From JAOADN01 sp049323795 (GTDB taxonomy: Bacteria; Pseudomonadota; Alphaproteobacteria; Rhodobacterales; Rhodobacteraceae), in NCBI GenBank assembly GCA_049323795.1, contig JBMOOH010000025.1:1-21947 (forward strand): a DNA stretch of 21,947 nt. The letters run 5' to 3'. Below are positions 1 through 7,459 of the stretch, in pieces. Each line of letters begins with the position of its first letter. Positions within the stretch are counted from its first letter, which is position 1. The position numbers and the translations under genes were made by a program. The notes beneath the pieces were generated by a model that was not told the origin of the DNA, ran no database searches, and was given only the letters and a program-made list of their open reading frames with translations.

Positions 1-31
1 CACGAATGTCCATCGAAAGGGGTTTCGTCAT
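1..31 (-). CDS. Partial IS630-type transposase N-terminus (window edge)
   Basis: Reading leftward from the ATG at 31-29 gives MTKPLSMDIR before the window ends. This resembles the opening residues of many IS630-family transposases in alphaproteobacteria, from memory of the family. Only ten codons are visible, so neither the catalytic DDE residues nor the element's outer end can be checked. If correct, the terminal repeat of the element should lie in roughly 32-115, upstream of this start. I could not define its end. Confidence 0.45.
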   Translation of the reverse strand, partial: MTKPLSMDIR

Positions 32-122
32 GAGGGCTGGCCTCCACACCCAGACCCCATCGTGAACCAGAAATCCCAACGCATGGGAATCCCCAAACGA
101 TTCACTCAAGCGTCATCACGCT

Positions 123-899
123 CTAGCGGGTCGACGGCGCCGGATAGGCGAAGCGATAGGCGAGCGCAACGCCGCCCGCACCGCCGATCACGTTCCCCAG
201 GCTGACCCAGAAAAGGCTTGACGCCGCCGAGGCCAGACTGACGGCCGCGCCCGCCAGCATTCCCTGCGGAAGCAGATACATGTTTGCGACCGAGTGTTCG
301 AGACCGAGGAGCACGAAGGCCGAGATGGGCCAGAGAATCGCCAGGATCTTGCCGGTGGCGTCCCGGGCTGCGAAGGTCAGCCAGACCGCCAGGCAGACAA
401 GGGCGTTGCAGAGCGCCCCTCGGACGATCGCCTCGAAGACGGGCAGCCCGGCCTTCGCCTCGGCGATCCTGACCGCGGTCGCGCCCACCTGGCCGTCGAG
501 AAGGCCGCTCAGGAAGAAAGCGACGGCAAGCCCGACCGATCCCGCGAGGTTGCCGAGATAGACGATCGTCCAGTTCCGGAGAAGCGCACGCAGGCCGATT
601 CGCCTGTCCACCGCCGCCATGGTCATCAGCGCGTTTCCGGTGAAAAGCTCGGCTCCGCCCACGATGACGAGGATCAGTCCCAGGCTGAAGACGACGCCAC
701 CCAGAAGGCGCGCCGGACCGAAGCCCGGATCGGCACCGGCCATCACGGCGGTGTAGGCAGCCCCGCCGAACCCGATGAACGCGCCCGCGAGCACCGCCAG
801 CACGAACATCTGCGCCGATGGGAGGGCCGCCTTGGCCACGCCTGCCGTCTCGATCAGGCTGGCGATCTGGGAGGGGCGATATGCGTCGTGGTCGGCCAT
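123..899 (-). CDS. Formate/nitrite transporter (FNT) family channel
   Basis: This encodes a 258-residue inner-membrane protein of the FNT family (FocA/NirC type). These proteins are pentameric channels or transporters for small monovalent anions such as formate, nitrite or related weak acids. Visible family marks are AELFTGNALM in the first half, GALCNALVCLAVWL in the middle, HSVANMYLLP, and the GNVIGG motif near the C-terminus. About six hydrophobic segments can be seen, and the length is typical. The ATG at 899 is the only good start, but it has no strong Shine-Dalgarno sequence. The gene is divergent from the zinc-ribbon gene at 1006, so the two share a 106-bp promoter region. No formate dehydrogenase or nitrite reductase gene is adjacent, so the substrate cannot be told from context. 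Confidence 0.9.
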   Translation of the reverse strand: MADHDAYRPSQIASLIETAGVAKAALPSAQMFVLAVLAGAFIGFGGAAYTAVMAGADPGFGPARLLGGVVFSLGLILVIVGGAELFTGNALMTMAAVDRRIGLRALLRNWTIVYLGNLAGSVGLAVAFFLSGLLDGQVGATAVRIAEAKAGLPVFEAIVRGALCNALVCLAVWLTFAARDATGKILAILWPISAFVLLGLEHSVANMYLLPQGMLAGAAVSLASAASSLFWVSLGNVIGGAGGVALAYRFAYPAPSTR

Positions 900-1005
900 G
901 CGGCAAGGCTAGCCGAGCGCGCACCGGGTGGAAAGCCGCTGCCTTTTTCTTGCGGGAAGGCGTCACCATATGTGCATCCGCAGACCCTGCAGAAGAGGAT
1001 TGAGC

Positions 1006-1299
1006 ATGAAATGCCCAGTTGACGGCGCGACGCTGACCATGACCGAGCGGAATGGTATCGAGATAGATTATTGTCCGACCTGCCGCGGCGTCTGGCTGGA
1101 CCGAGGGGAACTCGACAAGATCATCGCCACGGCCGCCCCTGCCGCCGCGCCGCAGCCTGCCGGGCAGCCGCCCGCCCATCGCTCCGGCCCGCGCATCGAA
1201 GAACGCCGCTGGCGGGACGACGATGACGACGACCACCACCATCGGAGCGGCCACCGCAGACGGCGCGAGAGCTTCCTGTCGGACCTGTTCGATTTCTGA
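1006..1299 (+). CDS. TFIIB-type zinc-ribbon protein
   Basis: A 97-residue cytoplasmic protein whose N-terminus is a small zinc-ribbon: CPVDG at residue 3, then DYCPTCRGVWLDRGELDKI. This matches the zf-TFIIB family of uncharacterised bacterial proteins. The middle is rich in Ala and Pro. A stretch of six aspartates followed by histidines and arginines precedes the conserved ending ESFLSDLFDF. The ATG at 1006 is chosen because it starts the zinc-ribbon directly and has AGAGGA about nine bases upstream; an upstream in-frame ATG at 928 would add residues unlike the family. The function of the family is unknown. The acidic/His tract could bind metal, which is inference. Confidence 0.85.
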   Translation: MKCPVDGATLTMTERNGIEIDYCPTCRGVWLDRGELDKIIATAAPAAAPQPAGQPPAHRSGPRIEERRWRDDDDDDHHHRSGHRRRRESFLSDLFDF

Positions 1300-1378
1300 G
1301 CAGCCGTGTCGGGGCGCTTGCCGTTTACAGCGCGGGCGGTTCGCCCGATACTCGGGCGCACCCAGAGCGGAGGGACGG

Positions 1379-1696
1379 ATGCCGACCATTTCCACCGAAT
1401 TCGCGGGCCAGACGGTCATCACGACGTTCGAGACGACGCCGGGGACGGCGCAGGACCTGATCGACGAGCTGATCGATGCCTTCGAGTCGTTCGTGCGCCA
1501 CCAGCCCGGCTTCATTTCGGCGGCGCTGCACATGAACGACGCACATACGCGGGTGGCGAACTACAGCCAGTGGATGCGGCGCGAGGACTTCCAGGCGATG
1601 CTTCGCGCCCCCGAGATGCGCGAGCGCAACCGGAGGATCTCGGCGCTCTGCTCACGGTTCGAACCGGTGATGTACGAAGTGATGGGTGTCTATTGA
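1379..1696 (+). CDS. Antibiotic biosynthesis monooxygenase (ABM) domain protein
   Basis: A 105-residue protein formed of a single ABM-type ferredoxin-like fold. The signature is a VxxFxT strand near the start, then the HQPGFISAALHM strand-loop and ANYSQW strand around residues 40-62. Such proteins are small dimeric enzymes or sensors acting on quinones, haem or aldehydes; the substrate here is unknown. The start at 1379 is well supported by a GCGGAGGG ribosome site seven bases upstream. It sits 79 bases after the zinc-ribbon gene and 82 bases before the rhodanese gene, on the same strand. A second ABM protein with a very similar QPGFIS core is encoded at 8209, so the window holds two paralogous forms. 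Confidence 0.85.
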   Translation: MPTISTEFAGQTVITTFETTPGTAQDLIDELIDAFESFVRHQPGFISAALHMNDAHTRVANYSQWMRREDFQAMLRAPEMRERNRRISALCSRFEPVMYEVMGVY

Positions 1697-1778
1697 CGCG
1701 ATCTGCGGCCGCCCGGCCTTTACTTCCCCGCCCCGGTTTTCCATCTTCCGGGGCGCAACCGAGCAGCGGAGGTCGAAA

Positions 1779-2123
1779 GTGGCGAAGACGGTTAAGGACA
1801 TGCTGGCCGAGGCCAATGCAGCGGTCGAGAAGATCGATCCGGCTCGGGCGAGGGAACTGATCGCCGAGGGGGCGCTCGTCGTCGACGTCCGTGACGGAAC
1901 CGAGGTGGCCGCGTCGGGCAGGGTCAGGGGCGCGGTGCATGTCAACCGCGGGCTCCTCGAGTTCAAGGCCGACGACGCCACCGCCTCCCATGATCCCGCC
2001 TTCCGCAAGGACCGGCCGGTCATCACCTACTGTGCGTCCGGCGGACGGGCCGCGCTGGCGGCCAAGACGCTGAAGGACATGGGATATGCCCGGGTCTACA
2101 GCCTCGGCGGCTTCAAGGACTGA
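1779..2123 (+). CDS. Rhodanese-like sulfurtransferase domain protein
   Basis: A 114-residue single-domain rhodanese. Such enzymes move sulfane sulfur through a persulfide on an active-site cysteine. The expected marks are present: VVDVRDGTEV near residues 34-43, the active-site loop CASGGR with Cys85, and the closing LGGF near residue 109. I place the start at the GTG at 1779 because a GCGGAGG ribosome site lies a few bases upstream. An earlier in-frame GTG at 1686 overlaps the preceding gene and adds residues that do not look like the family. There is no signal peptide, so the protein is probably cytoplasmic. The sulfur acceptor is not indicated by the neighbours. Confidence 0.88.
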   Translation: MAKTVKDMLAEANAAVEKIDPARARELIAEGALVVDVRDGTEVAASGRVRGAVHVNRGLLEFKADDATASHDPAFRKDRPVITYCASGGRAALAAKTLKDMGYARVYSLGGFKD

Positions 2124-2140
2124 GTCGAGGCCGGCGGCGA

Positions 2141-2170
2141 GACCGAACCGTCTTCCTGATCGCTTCGGTC
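2141..2170 (+). terminator. Possible stem-loop after the rhodanese gene
   Basis: GACCGAA at 2141-2147 pairs with TTCGGTC at 2164-2170 across a 16-base loop. It starts 18 bases after the rhodanese stop. There is no T-run, so terminator function is only suggested by position. Confidence 0.25.
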
Positions 2171-2243
2171 CTTCCATCTCTGGCGGAACGGGCTAGAGTG
2201 GCCCCGCCGCCCGGGATGGGCCTGGGGTGGCAGGGGAGCGAAC

Positions 2244-2498
2244 ATGGGTATCCTGACACTGATCGTCATTCTTCTGGTCGGCGCCTTGGCCGGCTGGCTG
2301 GCCGGAAAGCTCGTCTCGGGCTACGGCTACGGGCTCTGGGGCAACATGGCGGTGGGTGTCGCGGGGGCGATCCTTGCCCGCGCCCTCCTGCCGCGGATCG
2401 GCATGGGCCTCGGCGACGGCCTCTTCGGCGCCTTCGTCCAGGCGGTGATCGGTGCCGTGATCCTTCTGGCCCTGATCCGGCTCATCAAGAAGGTGTGA
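2244..2498 (+). CDS. GlsB/YeaQ/YmgE-type stress membrane protein
   Basis: An 84-residue very hydrophobic protein with three membrane segments and the glycine-rich pattern of the transglycosylase-associated (GlsB/YeaQ/YmgE) family: LAGWLAGKL near residue 14, GVAGAILAR in the middle, and VIGAVILLALIRLIKK at the end. The family is repeatedly linked to general stress responses and envelope changes, but no biochemical activity is established. The ATG at 2244 follows a clear AGGGGAG ribosome site. The gene faces the SPW-protein gene, and a strong GC-rich hairpin lies between the two ends. Confidence 0.9.
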   Translation: MGILTLIVILLVGALAGWLAGKLVSGYGYGLWGNMAVGVAGAILARALLPRIGMGLGDGLFGAFVQAVIGAVILLALIRLIKKV

Positions 2499-2523
2499 CC
2501 GCCGGGGGCACGCAGAGGGTCGC

Positions 2524-2549
2524 CCGGGGCGCCCGCGCGGGCGCCCCGG
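2524..2549. terminator. Bidirectional GC-rich terminator hairpin
   Basis: A near-perfect 26-base palindrome (CCGGGGCGCCC at the left arm, the complement at the right, tiny loop) lies between two convergent genes. The plus-strand stop is at 2498 and the minus-strand stop at 2562, so it is placed to end both transcripts. A short pyrimidine run (TCTTCCCT) follows on the plus strand. Confidence 0.6.
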
Positions 2550-2561
2550 ATCTTCCCTGCC

Positions 2562-2927
2562 TCACGTCTGCATATGGCTGCGGTGGTCGGCAAGCGACCA
2601 GGCCGACATGGCGAGCGTGAGAAGCCCGACGATCACGAAATTCCAGACCGCGGCGCCCGTCCCGGTCATCGCCGCGACGCCGAGCACCCAGGGCGACACG
2701 GCAAGCCCTGCGCCGATCACGATGCCGGTCCATTCCTCCCATTCGTGGAACTCGACGAGGACCACCAGGGCCATCGCCGCGATCAGCACGCCGAAGGCGA
2801 AGGCATTCCAGAACACCACCGGGGTGTCCGAAAAGCCCAGAACCCAGGGCGAGGCGATCAGCCACAGCCCGAGCACCAGGCTGAGACCGTCCTGCCAGCT
2901 CTTGGTTTTGAACATGATGTCTTTCAT
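2562..2927 (-). CDS. SPW-repeat membrane protein
   Basis: A 121-residue integral membrane protein with two copies of the SPW signature: IASPWVLGFSD in the first half and AVSPWVLGVAA in the second. Each sits in a pair of hydrophobic segments, giving about four membrane spans. This is the SPW-repeat family, whose function is unknown. I choose the ATG at 2927 because GGAGGG lies eight bases upstream and the N-terminus MKDIMFKTKSWQD is typical; an upstream in-frame start at 2990 adds unlikely residues. The gene stands alone on the minus strand with a long upstream region (2928-3363), so its control elements are probably there. Confidence 0.88.
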   Translation of the reverse strand: MKDIMFKTKSWQDGLSLVLGLWLIASPWVLGFSDTPVVFWNAFAFGVLIAAMALVVLVEFHEWEEWTGIVIGAGLAVSPWVLGVAAMTGTGAAVWNFVIVGLLTLAMSAWSLADHRSHMQT

Positions 2928-3363
2928 AGCTACCCTCCGATGCCGGACGGTGAACCCATGACCTGCGGGCCGGAACGACCCCGTCCGCACCGGTCAGGGG
3001 ACCCGTGCCGAACACCCGGAATCTGGGAATGCGGCGGCGGCGCTTCAAGGGGTGGCGCATCCCCGGTCGGGACGGGTGCCGGCAGAGAATTCAGGACGGG
3101 CAAGGGATTGAGGCGGGGCTGACGGGGGCAACGGCGCGCCATGACCGGGTGCCGTGCCAGCCCGCCGATGGATGCAGACCCCCGTCCCGCGAACCTTGCC
3201 TTCGGCAGTTCGCAGGATGGGTGATTTCACCCATTCGTTAGCCAACATCGGCCAGGTTGCCGCCCCGACTGCCGACCGGCACATGCGGCCCCCCCCCGCT
3301 TGCGCGAAAGGCCTCGCGCAGAGTGCGAGATGACGACCCCGGCGATTCCGTCGTCGAGGCGCC
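2928..3363. other. 436-base gene-free stretch upstream of the SPW gene
   Basis: I see no convincing protein here in any frame. It contains the SPW gene's ribosome site and presumably its promoter, an 18-base palindrome at 3217-3234 (listed separately), and a run of nine cytosines near 3289-3297. The left part is unusually rich in G and C with no clear -10 or -35 elements. Confidence 0.6.
3217..3234. promoter_or_regulatory. Palindromic operator-like site
   Basis: ATGGGTGA at 3217-3224 and TCACCCAT at 3227-3234 form a perfect 8-bp inverted repeat separated by TT. A compact 18-bp symmetric site in a gene-free region looks like a binding site for a dimeric regulator. No regulator family is identified from the sequence, and it is about 290 bp upstream of the nearest start (SPW gene at 2927). 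Confidence 0.4.
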
Positions 3364-3924
3364 TCAGGCGCGCCGTTTCCGGCCGACCGCCGACAGCAGC
3401 CCCAGCGCGCCGATGAGCGCGACGCCCGCCGCCGGCAGCGGAACCGGCGAGACGCGGACGTTGTCGATGTAGAACTGCGTGCTCAGCGTAGGAAGCGTGC
3501 CATCCGCGAACGTGATCGTTCCGAAGGCCTTCGTCGAGAAGATGCCGAAGAACGTCGATCCGCCAGCGATGGCGGCCACCTGAACGCCGTCGAGAAGAAC
3601 GTTGGCGCGTTCGCCCGCGGAGAGGTTTCCGATGTTGACGGCGAAGGCCTTCAGCATCGTCGAGAAGACGAGGGTCGTCTGCTGGGTCCCGGTCGGGCCG
3701 CCCGCGACACCCTGAAGACGATTGTTCTGGAAGCTGCGCGCCCCGGTGATCTGCTGGATGATCGTGCCGGCGAGCCTGTTGCCCGTGAAGGTCTCGGCCA
3801 CCGTCGAGGGGCCCTGTGCGGCGTCGTACGCCGCCAGACTGGAATACGTCACCGTCGCGGCCTGCGCGGCGGGGGCGGCGGCGAGGGCGACGGCAAAAAG
3901 GGCGGTACGCAGCACGGTGAACAT
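3364..3924 (-). CDS. VPLPA-CTERM sorting-domain exported protein
   Basis: A ~186-residue exported protein. The N-terminus is a signal peptide (LRTALFAVALAAAPAAQA, cut likely before ATVTY). The C-terminus has the VPLPA-CTERM tripartite signal: VPLPAAG, a hydrophobic helix ALIGALGLLSAVG, and the basic tail RKRRA. In Rhodobacterales such tails are sorted by a dedicated exosortase-like system, with the protein released or held at the cell surface. The middle part has no domain I can name; it is Thr-, Ala- and Gly-rich with few charges. The start is uncertain. ATG at 3924 directly abuts AGAAGG, GTG at 3915 has better spacing to the same AGAAGG, and TTG at 3957 is also in frame. No exosortase gene lies in the window. 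Confidence 0.82.
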   Translation of the reverse strand: MFTVLRTALFAVALAAAPAAQAATVTYSSLAAYDAAQGPSTVAETFTGNRLAGTIIQQITGARSFQNNRLQGVAGGPTGTQQTTLVFSTMLKAFAVNIGNLSAGERANVLLDGVQVAAIAGGSTFFGIFSTKAFGTITFADGTLPTLSTQFYIDNVRVSPVPLPAAGVALIGALGLLSAVGRKRRA

Positions 3925-3978
3925 CCTTCTGAAACGGTCGGTCGGCGGTTGGGTCAATGGGTTGTTAACTTCTGATTT

Positions 3979-4013
3979 GGCCGAAAGCGTGGCGTCACCG
4001 TGTCGTTTCGGCC
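3979..4013. terminator. Stem-loop between uvrB and the VPLPA-CTERM gene
   Basis: GGCCGAAA at 3979-3986 pairs with TTTCGGCC at 4006-4013 around a 19-base loop. It lies about 100 bases after the uvrB stop and 55 bases before the next start on the same strand. It could end uvrB transcription or shape the next leader. There is no T-run. Confidence 0.35.
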
Positions 4014-4111
4014 GTTTCCAGAACGCTTCGCGCCTGGGTGCTCGGGCGCCAGGATGGGGGATGTCCGGTTTTCGGAGTTCGCGGGAGGGTGGTCTTGAGT
4101 GACGACCGACT

Positions 4112-6295
4112 CTACCGCCGCCCCCTCCTCTTGTTCCCGCCCCGCTGCCCCGCCCGTCCCGCCGTGCTCCGGCCGCGTGACTTCACCGCCTCTTCCACGG
4201 CCTCCTCGACCGCCGACTGCCGCGCCAGCGGGTCGTCGGCCACCGCAAGCTCCACCGCCTCCAGCCGCTTCACCTCGTCCCTGAGCCGCGCGGCTTCCTC
4301 GAATTCGAGGTTCTCGGCGGCCTTGCGCATCTGCGTCCGCAGCGCATCGAGATGGGCGGCGAGGTTGGCGCCGACCATGGGTTTCCCGACCCTGGCGGTG
4401 ACGCGCGACAGGTCGGTGTCGCCCTGCCAGAGGCCGGCGAGCACGTTCTCGACGTTCTTGCGCACCGTCTGCGGCGTGATCCCGTGGGCGAGGTTGTAGG
4501 CCACCTGCTTCTCGCGCCGCCGTTCCGTCTCGCGCATCGCGCGTTCCATGGAACCCGTGATGCGGTCGGCATACATGATGACGCGCCCGTCTGCGTTGCG
4601 GGCGGCGCGGCCGATGGTCTGGATGAGCGAGGTCTCCGACCGCAGGAAGCCTTCCTTGTCGGCATCGAGGATCGCCACCAGCCCGCATTCCGGGATGTCG
4701 AGGCCCTCCCTTAGCAGGTTGATCCCGACCAGCACGTCGAAGGCCCCGAGGCGCAGGTCGCGCAGGATCTCGATCCGCTCGATCGTGTCGATGTCGCTGT
4801 GCATGTAGCGCACGCGGATGCCCTGTTCGTGCAGGTATTCCGTCAGGTCCTCGGCCATGCGCTTCGTGAGCGTCGTGACGAGCGTGCGGTAGCCCGCGGC
4901 GGCGACCGTCCGCACCTCGTCCAGAAGGTCGTCCACCTGCATCGCCACGGGGCGGATTTCGACCTGCGGGTCGATGAGGCCGGTTGGCCGGATGACCTGT
5001 TCCACGAACACGCCGCCGGTCTGTTCCAGTTCCCACGCCGCGGGGGTGGCTGACACGAAGACGGACTGCGGGCGCATCGCATCCCATTCCTCGAACTTGA
5101 GGGGACGGTTGTCCATGCAGGAAGGGAGCCGGAACCCGTGCTCGGCCAGGGTGAACTTGCGCCGGAAGTCGCCCCGGTACATGCCGCCGATCTGCGGGAC
5201 GCTGACATGGCTTTCGTCGGCGAAGACGATGGCGTTGTCGGGGATGAATTCGAACAGCGTCGGCGGCGGCTCGCCCGGGGCACGGCCGGTGAGGTAGCGG
5301 GAATAGTTCTCGATGCCGTTGCACGATCCGGTGGCTTCCAGCATCTCGAGGTCGAAGCTGGTGCGCTGTTCGAGGCGCTGCGCCTCGAGCAGCTTGCCCT
5401 CGCCGGTCAGCTGCTTCAGCCGCTGGAACAACTCGGCCCTGATGCCCTGGATCGCCTGGCGGAGCGTCGGGCGCGGGGTCACGTAGTGGCTGTTCGCATA
5501 GATGCGGATCTTGTCGAAGCTGTCGGTCTTCGCCCCCGTCAGCGGGTCGAATTCGGTGATGGCCTCCAGTTCCTCGCCGAAGAAGCCGAAGCGCCAGGCG
5601 CGGTCCTCGAGGTGGGCGGGCCAGACCTCGACGCTGTCGCCGCGGACGCGGAAGGCGCCGCGGGCGAAGGCCTGGTCGTTGCGGCGGTACTGCTGGGCGA
5701 CGAGTTCCGAGATGAAGGCGCGCTGGTCGTAGAGCTTGCCCTTCTCCATGTCCTGGGTCATCGCGGAATAGGTCTCGACCGAGCCGATGCCGTAGATGCA
5801 CGAGACCGACGCGACGATGATCACGTCGTCGCGTTCCAGAAGCGCCCTTGTGGCCGAGTGGCGCATCCGGTCGATCTGTTCGTTGATCTGGGATTCCTTC
5901 TCGATATAGGTGTCGGTTCGGGGAACATAGGCCTCGGGCTGGTAATAGTCGTAGTAGCTGACGAAGTACTCGACGCTGTTCTCCGGGAAGAAGCCCTTGA
6001 ACTCGCCGTAAAGCTGGGCGGCCAGCGTCTTGTTGGGCGCAAGGATGATCGCCGGGCGCTGGGTTTCCTCGATGACCTTCGCCATGGTGAAGGTCTTGCC
6101 CGTGCCGGTCGCGCCCAGAAGCACCTGGTCGCGTTCCCCCGACATCACGCCCGCCGCCAGTTCGCGGATCGCGGCGGGCTGGTCGCCTGCCGGCTGGAAC
6201 CCGCTCTGCATGACGAATCGCCGGCCCCCTTCGAGCTTTGGACGGGTCAGCACGTCCGGGCGCGGCGAGAGGGCGTTGGTGGTGTTGTGGGGCAT
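4112..6295 (-). CDS. uvrB: UvrABC excinuclease subunit B
   Basis: This encodes the 727-residue UvrB protein of nucleotide excision repair. UvrB is loaded by UvrA at DNA lesions, verifies damage and recruits UvrC for incision. The Walker A motif GATGTGKT is at residues 61-68, followed by the beta-hairpin region SYYDYYQPEAYVP and the segment VSCIYGIGS. The helicase DE-box appears as FADESH in the middle, and motif VI as QTIGRAARN in the second half. The UVR domain that contacts UvrC (LEFEEAARLRDEVKRLE) is near the C-terminus, which ends in a basic Arg/Gly-rich tail. All motifs are intact. The ATG at 6295 has TCAGGAG upstream. I looked for the alphaproteobacterial SOS box upstream and did not find a properly spaced one. 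Confidence 0.98.
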   Translation of the reverse strand: MPHNTTNALSPRPDVLTRPKLEGGRRFVMQSGFQPAGDQPAAIRELAAGVMSGERDQVLLGATGTGKTFTMAKVIEETQRPAIILAPNKTLAAQLYGEFKGFFPENSVEYFVSYYDYYQPEAYVPRTDTYIEKESQINEQIDRMRHSATRALLERDDVIIVASVSCIYGIGSVETYSAMTQDMEKGKLYDQRAFISELVAQQYRRNDQAFARGAFRVRGDSVEVWPAHLEDRAWRFGFFGEELEAITEFDPLTGAKTDSFDKIRIYANSHYVTPRPTLRQAIQGIRAELFQRLKQLTGEGKLLEAQRLEQRTSFDLEMLEATGSCNGIENYSRYLTGRAPGEPPPTLFEFIPDNAIVFADESHVSVPQIGGMYRGDFRRKFTLAEHGFRLPSCMDNRPLKFEEWDAMRPQSVFVSATPAAWELEQTGGVFVEQVIRPTGLIDPQVEIRPVAMQVDDLLDEVRTVAAAGYRTLVTTLTKRMAEDLTEYLHEQGIRVRYMHSDIDTIERIEILRDLRLGAFDVLVGINLLREGLDIPECGLVAILDADKEGFLRSETSLIQTIGRAARNADGRVIMYADRITGSMERAMRETERRREKQVAYNLAHGITPQTVRKNVENVLAGLWQGDTDLSRVTARVGKPMVGANLAAHLDALRTQMRKAAENLEFEEAARLRDEVKRLEAVELAVADDPLARQSAVEEAVEEAVKSRGRSTAGRAGQRGGNKRRGRR

Positions 6296-6472
6296 GGCGC
6301 GACTCCTGAAGCGTTCAATTTGATCGCTTTTTGTTCCCGTTCAAGCGGGGAAGGGCGAGAATCCACCGCCGGTCTCGGCAAAGGGTTGCCTGTCAGAGGT
6401 GGGCCGGCGCACCAGTCGGCAATCCACGGTTGCGCCAGCCGTTTACAGGCCGGTAACCTCGGCTGGCCCGCC

Positions 6473-6528
6473 GACTGCCGGCCGGGGCCACCACCCGCAC
6501 CCCACCGCGCCGACGCCGGCCGGCAGTC
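6473..6528. repeat. 13-bp perfect inverted repeat
   Basis: GACTGCCGGCCGG at 6473-6485 and its exact complement at 6516-6528 are separated by 30 bases. It sits mid-way in a divergent promoter region, so it may be an RNA structure, a protein site or the trace of a small palindromic repeat. Confidence 0.55.
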
Positions 6529-6540
6529 ACCATGCCTCCC

Positions 6541-6573
6541 GCGGACCGACCGGCCTTGACGCCGGTCGTCCGC
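6541..6573. repeat. Extended hairpin with one bulge
   Basis: The 8-bp stem CGACCGGC/GCCGGTCG around CTTGAC is extended by GCGGA/TCCGC with a single extra base. It lies 69 bases before the NDUFS4-like start codon and could fold in its leader. Not followed by a T-run. Confidence 0.45.
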
Positions 6574-6641
6574 AGTCCCCTTGCGCATCGTGCCGTCTTC
6601 GGTGGATAACGCCGGCGGTGTTCGATGACGGAGAACAGCGC

Positions 6642-6953
6642 ATGCGCGCACGCATCTACAGACCCGCCCGGACTGCGATGCAGTCCGGCACCGCCCGGAC
6701 GCGGCAGTGGGTGCTCGATTTCGGTTCGGGCGACGACAAGGACATCGATCCGCTCATGGGCTGGACGAGTTCCCGCGATACGCAGGCCCAGGTTCGCCTC
6801 AGCTTCGACACGCGCGAGGCGGCCGAGGCCTATGCGCGCGACGAGGGGATCGACTATGTGGTGATCGAGCCGCACGGACGCGCGCCGAACATCCGTCCGC
6901 GCGGTTATGGCGAGAACTTCGCCACCGACCGCAAGGGGCAATGGACGCATTGA
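6642..6953 (+). CDS. NDUFS4-like complex I accessory subunit (ETC complex I family)
   Basis: A 103-residue homologue of the 18-kDa NDUFS4 subunit of respiratory complex I, which alphaproteobacteria share with mitochondria. The start MRARIYRPARTAMQSG, the core TRQWVLDFG, and the C-terminal IRPRGYGENFATDRKGQWTH are the conserved blocks of the family. The protein should sit on the cytoplasmic peripheral arm of NADH:ubiquinone oxidoreductase and help its assembly or stability. The ATG at 6642 begins directly at the conserved block; an upstream in-frame ATG at 6399 runs through structured intergenic DNA and is unlikely. The gene is not next to other nuo genes, as is common for this accessory subunit. 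Its stop overlaps the start of the GNAT gene. Confidence 0.9.
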   Translation: MRARIYRPARTAMQSGTARTRQWVLDFGSGDDKDIDPLMGWTSSRDTQAQVRLSFDTREAAEAYARDEGIDYVVIEPHGRAPNIRPRGYGENFATDRKGQWTH

Positions 6954-7414
6954 CCACGACGATCGCGCCGGAAAGCCCGCTGGGGGCGGACCTGACGCCG
7001 CTGTTCGAACGCCACACGGCGGCCATGCACGCCGAGACGCCGCCCGAGAGCATCCACATGATGGCCCCCTCGGAACTGACGATCCCCGAGGTATCCTTTT
7101 TCGTGATGCGCGAGGACGGGCGTGCGGTGGGGATGGGCGCGTTCAAGCGTCTGTCCGGGACGCATGCCGAGATCAAGTCGATGCATGTCCTCGCGGAATT
7201 CAGGGGGCGCGGTCTGTCGCGCATGATGCTCGATCGCCTGATCGACGAGGCGCGCGTGGCGGGGATGATCCGGCTCAGTCTCGAGACAGGGGCGGAACCG
7301 GGGTTCCTGCCGGCCCGGATGCTCTACGTCACGGCGGGATTTCGGGACTGCCCGCCGTTCGAGGGATACGGGCCTGACCCGAACAGCGTGTTCATGACCA
7401 GGGAGATCGCCTGA
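6941..7414 (+). CDS. GNAT-family N-acetyltransferase
   Basis: A 157-residue acetyltransferase of the GNAT fold, expected to move an acetyl group from acetyl-CoA to an unknown amine. The acetyl-CoA binding motif A is clear: IKSMHVLAEFRGRGLSRMMLD around residues 78-98, with the R-G-R-G-L loop. Motif B follows as LYVTAGFRDCPPFEGY near the C-terminus. The ATG at 6941 lies 13 bases inside the end of the preceding gene and follows AAGGGG, so the two are translated from one transcript. The pairing with a complex I subunit gives no obvious substrate. Confidence 0.88.
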   Translation: MDALTTTIAPESPLGADLTPLFERHTAAMHAETPPESIHMMAPSELTIPEVSFFVMREDGRAVGMGAFKRLSGTHAEIKSMHVLAEFRGRGLSRMMLDRLIDEARVAGMIRLSLETGAEPGFLPARMLYVTAGFRDCPPFEGYGPDPNSVFMTREIA

Positions 7415-7459
7415 CGGGCTTGCCTTGAGCCGCCCGCTGCCCCAGAACGGCAGCCGCGC

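Larger units (their letters stand above)
6296..6641. other. 346-base gene-free region between uvrB and the NDUFS4-like gene
   Basis: This divergent intergenic region should hold the promoters of uvrB (minus) and of the NDUFS4-like gene (plus). The part next to uvrB is AT-richer than its surroundings. The right half carries several strong inverted repeats, listed separately at 6473-6528 and 6541-6573. No credible small protein is seen. Confidence 0.6.

Noticed and set aside
106..1533. Long minus-strand open frame of 475 codons
   Set aside because: It is antisense to the zinc-ribbon and ABM genes and overlaps the FNT gene in another frame. Composition is Arg/Gly/Pro-rich with no family signature; this is a GC-rich shadow.
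6296..6350. SOS (LexA) box upstream of uvrB
   Set aside because: GTTC motifs are present, but none are spaced as the alphaproteobacterial GTTC-N7-GTTC pattern; two are separated by only two bases.
5138..6559. Long plus-strand open frame antisense to uvrB
   Set aside because: Its sequence mirrors uvrB codons, has no recognisable domain, and uvrB is certain.
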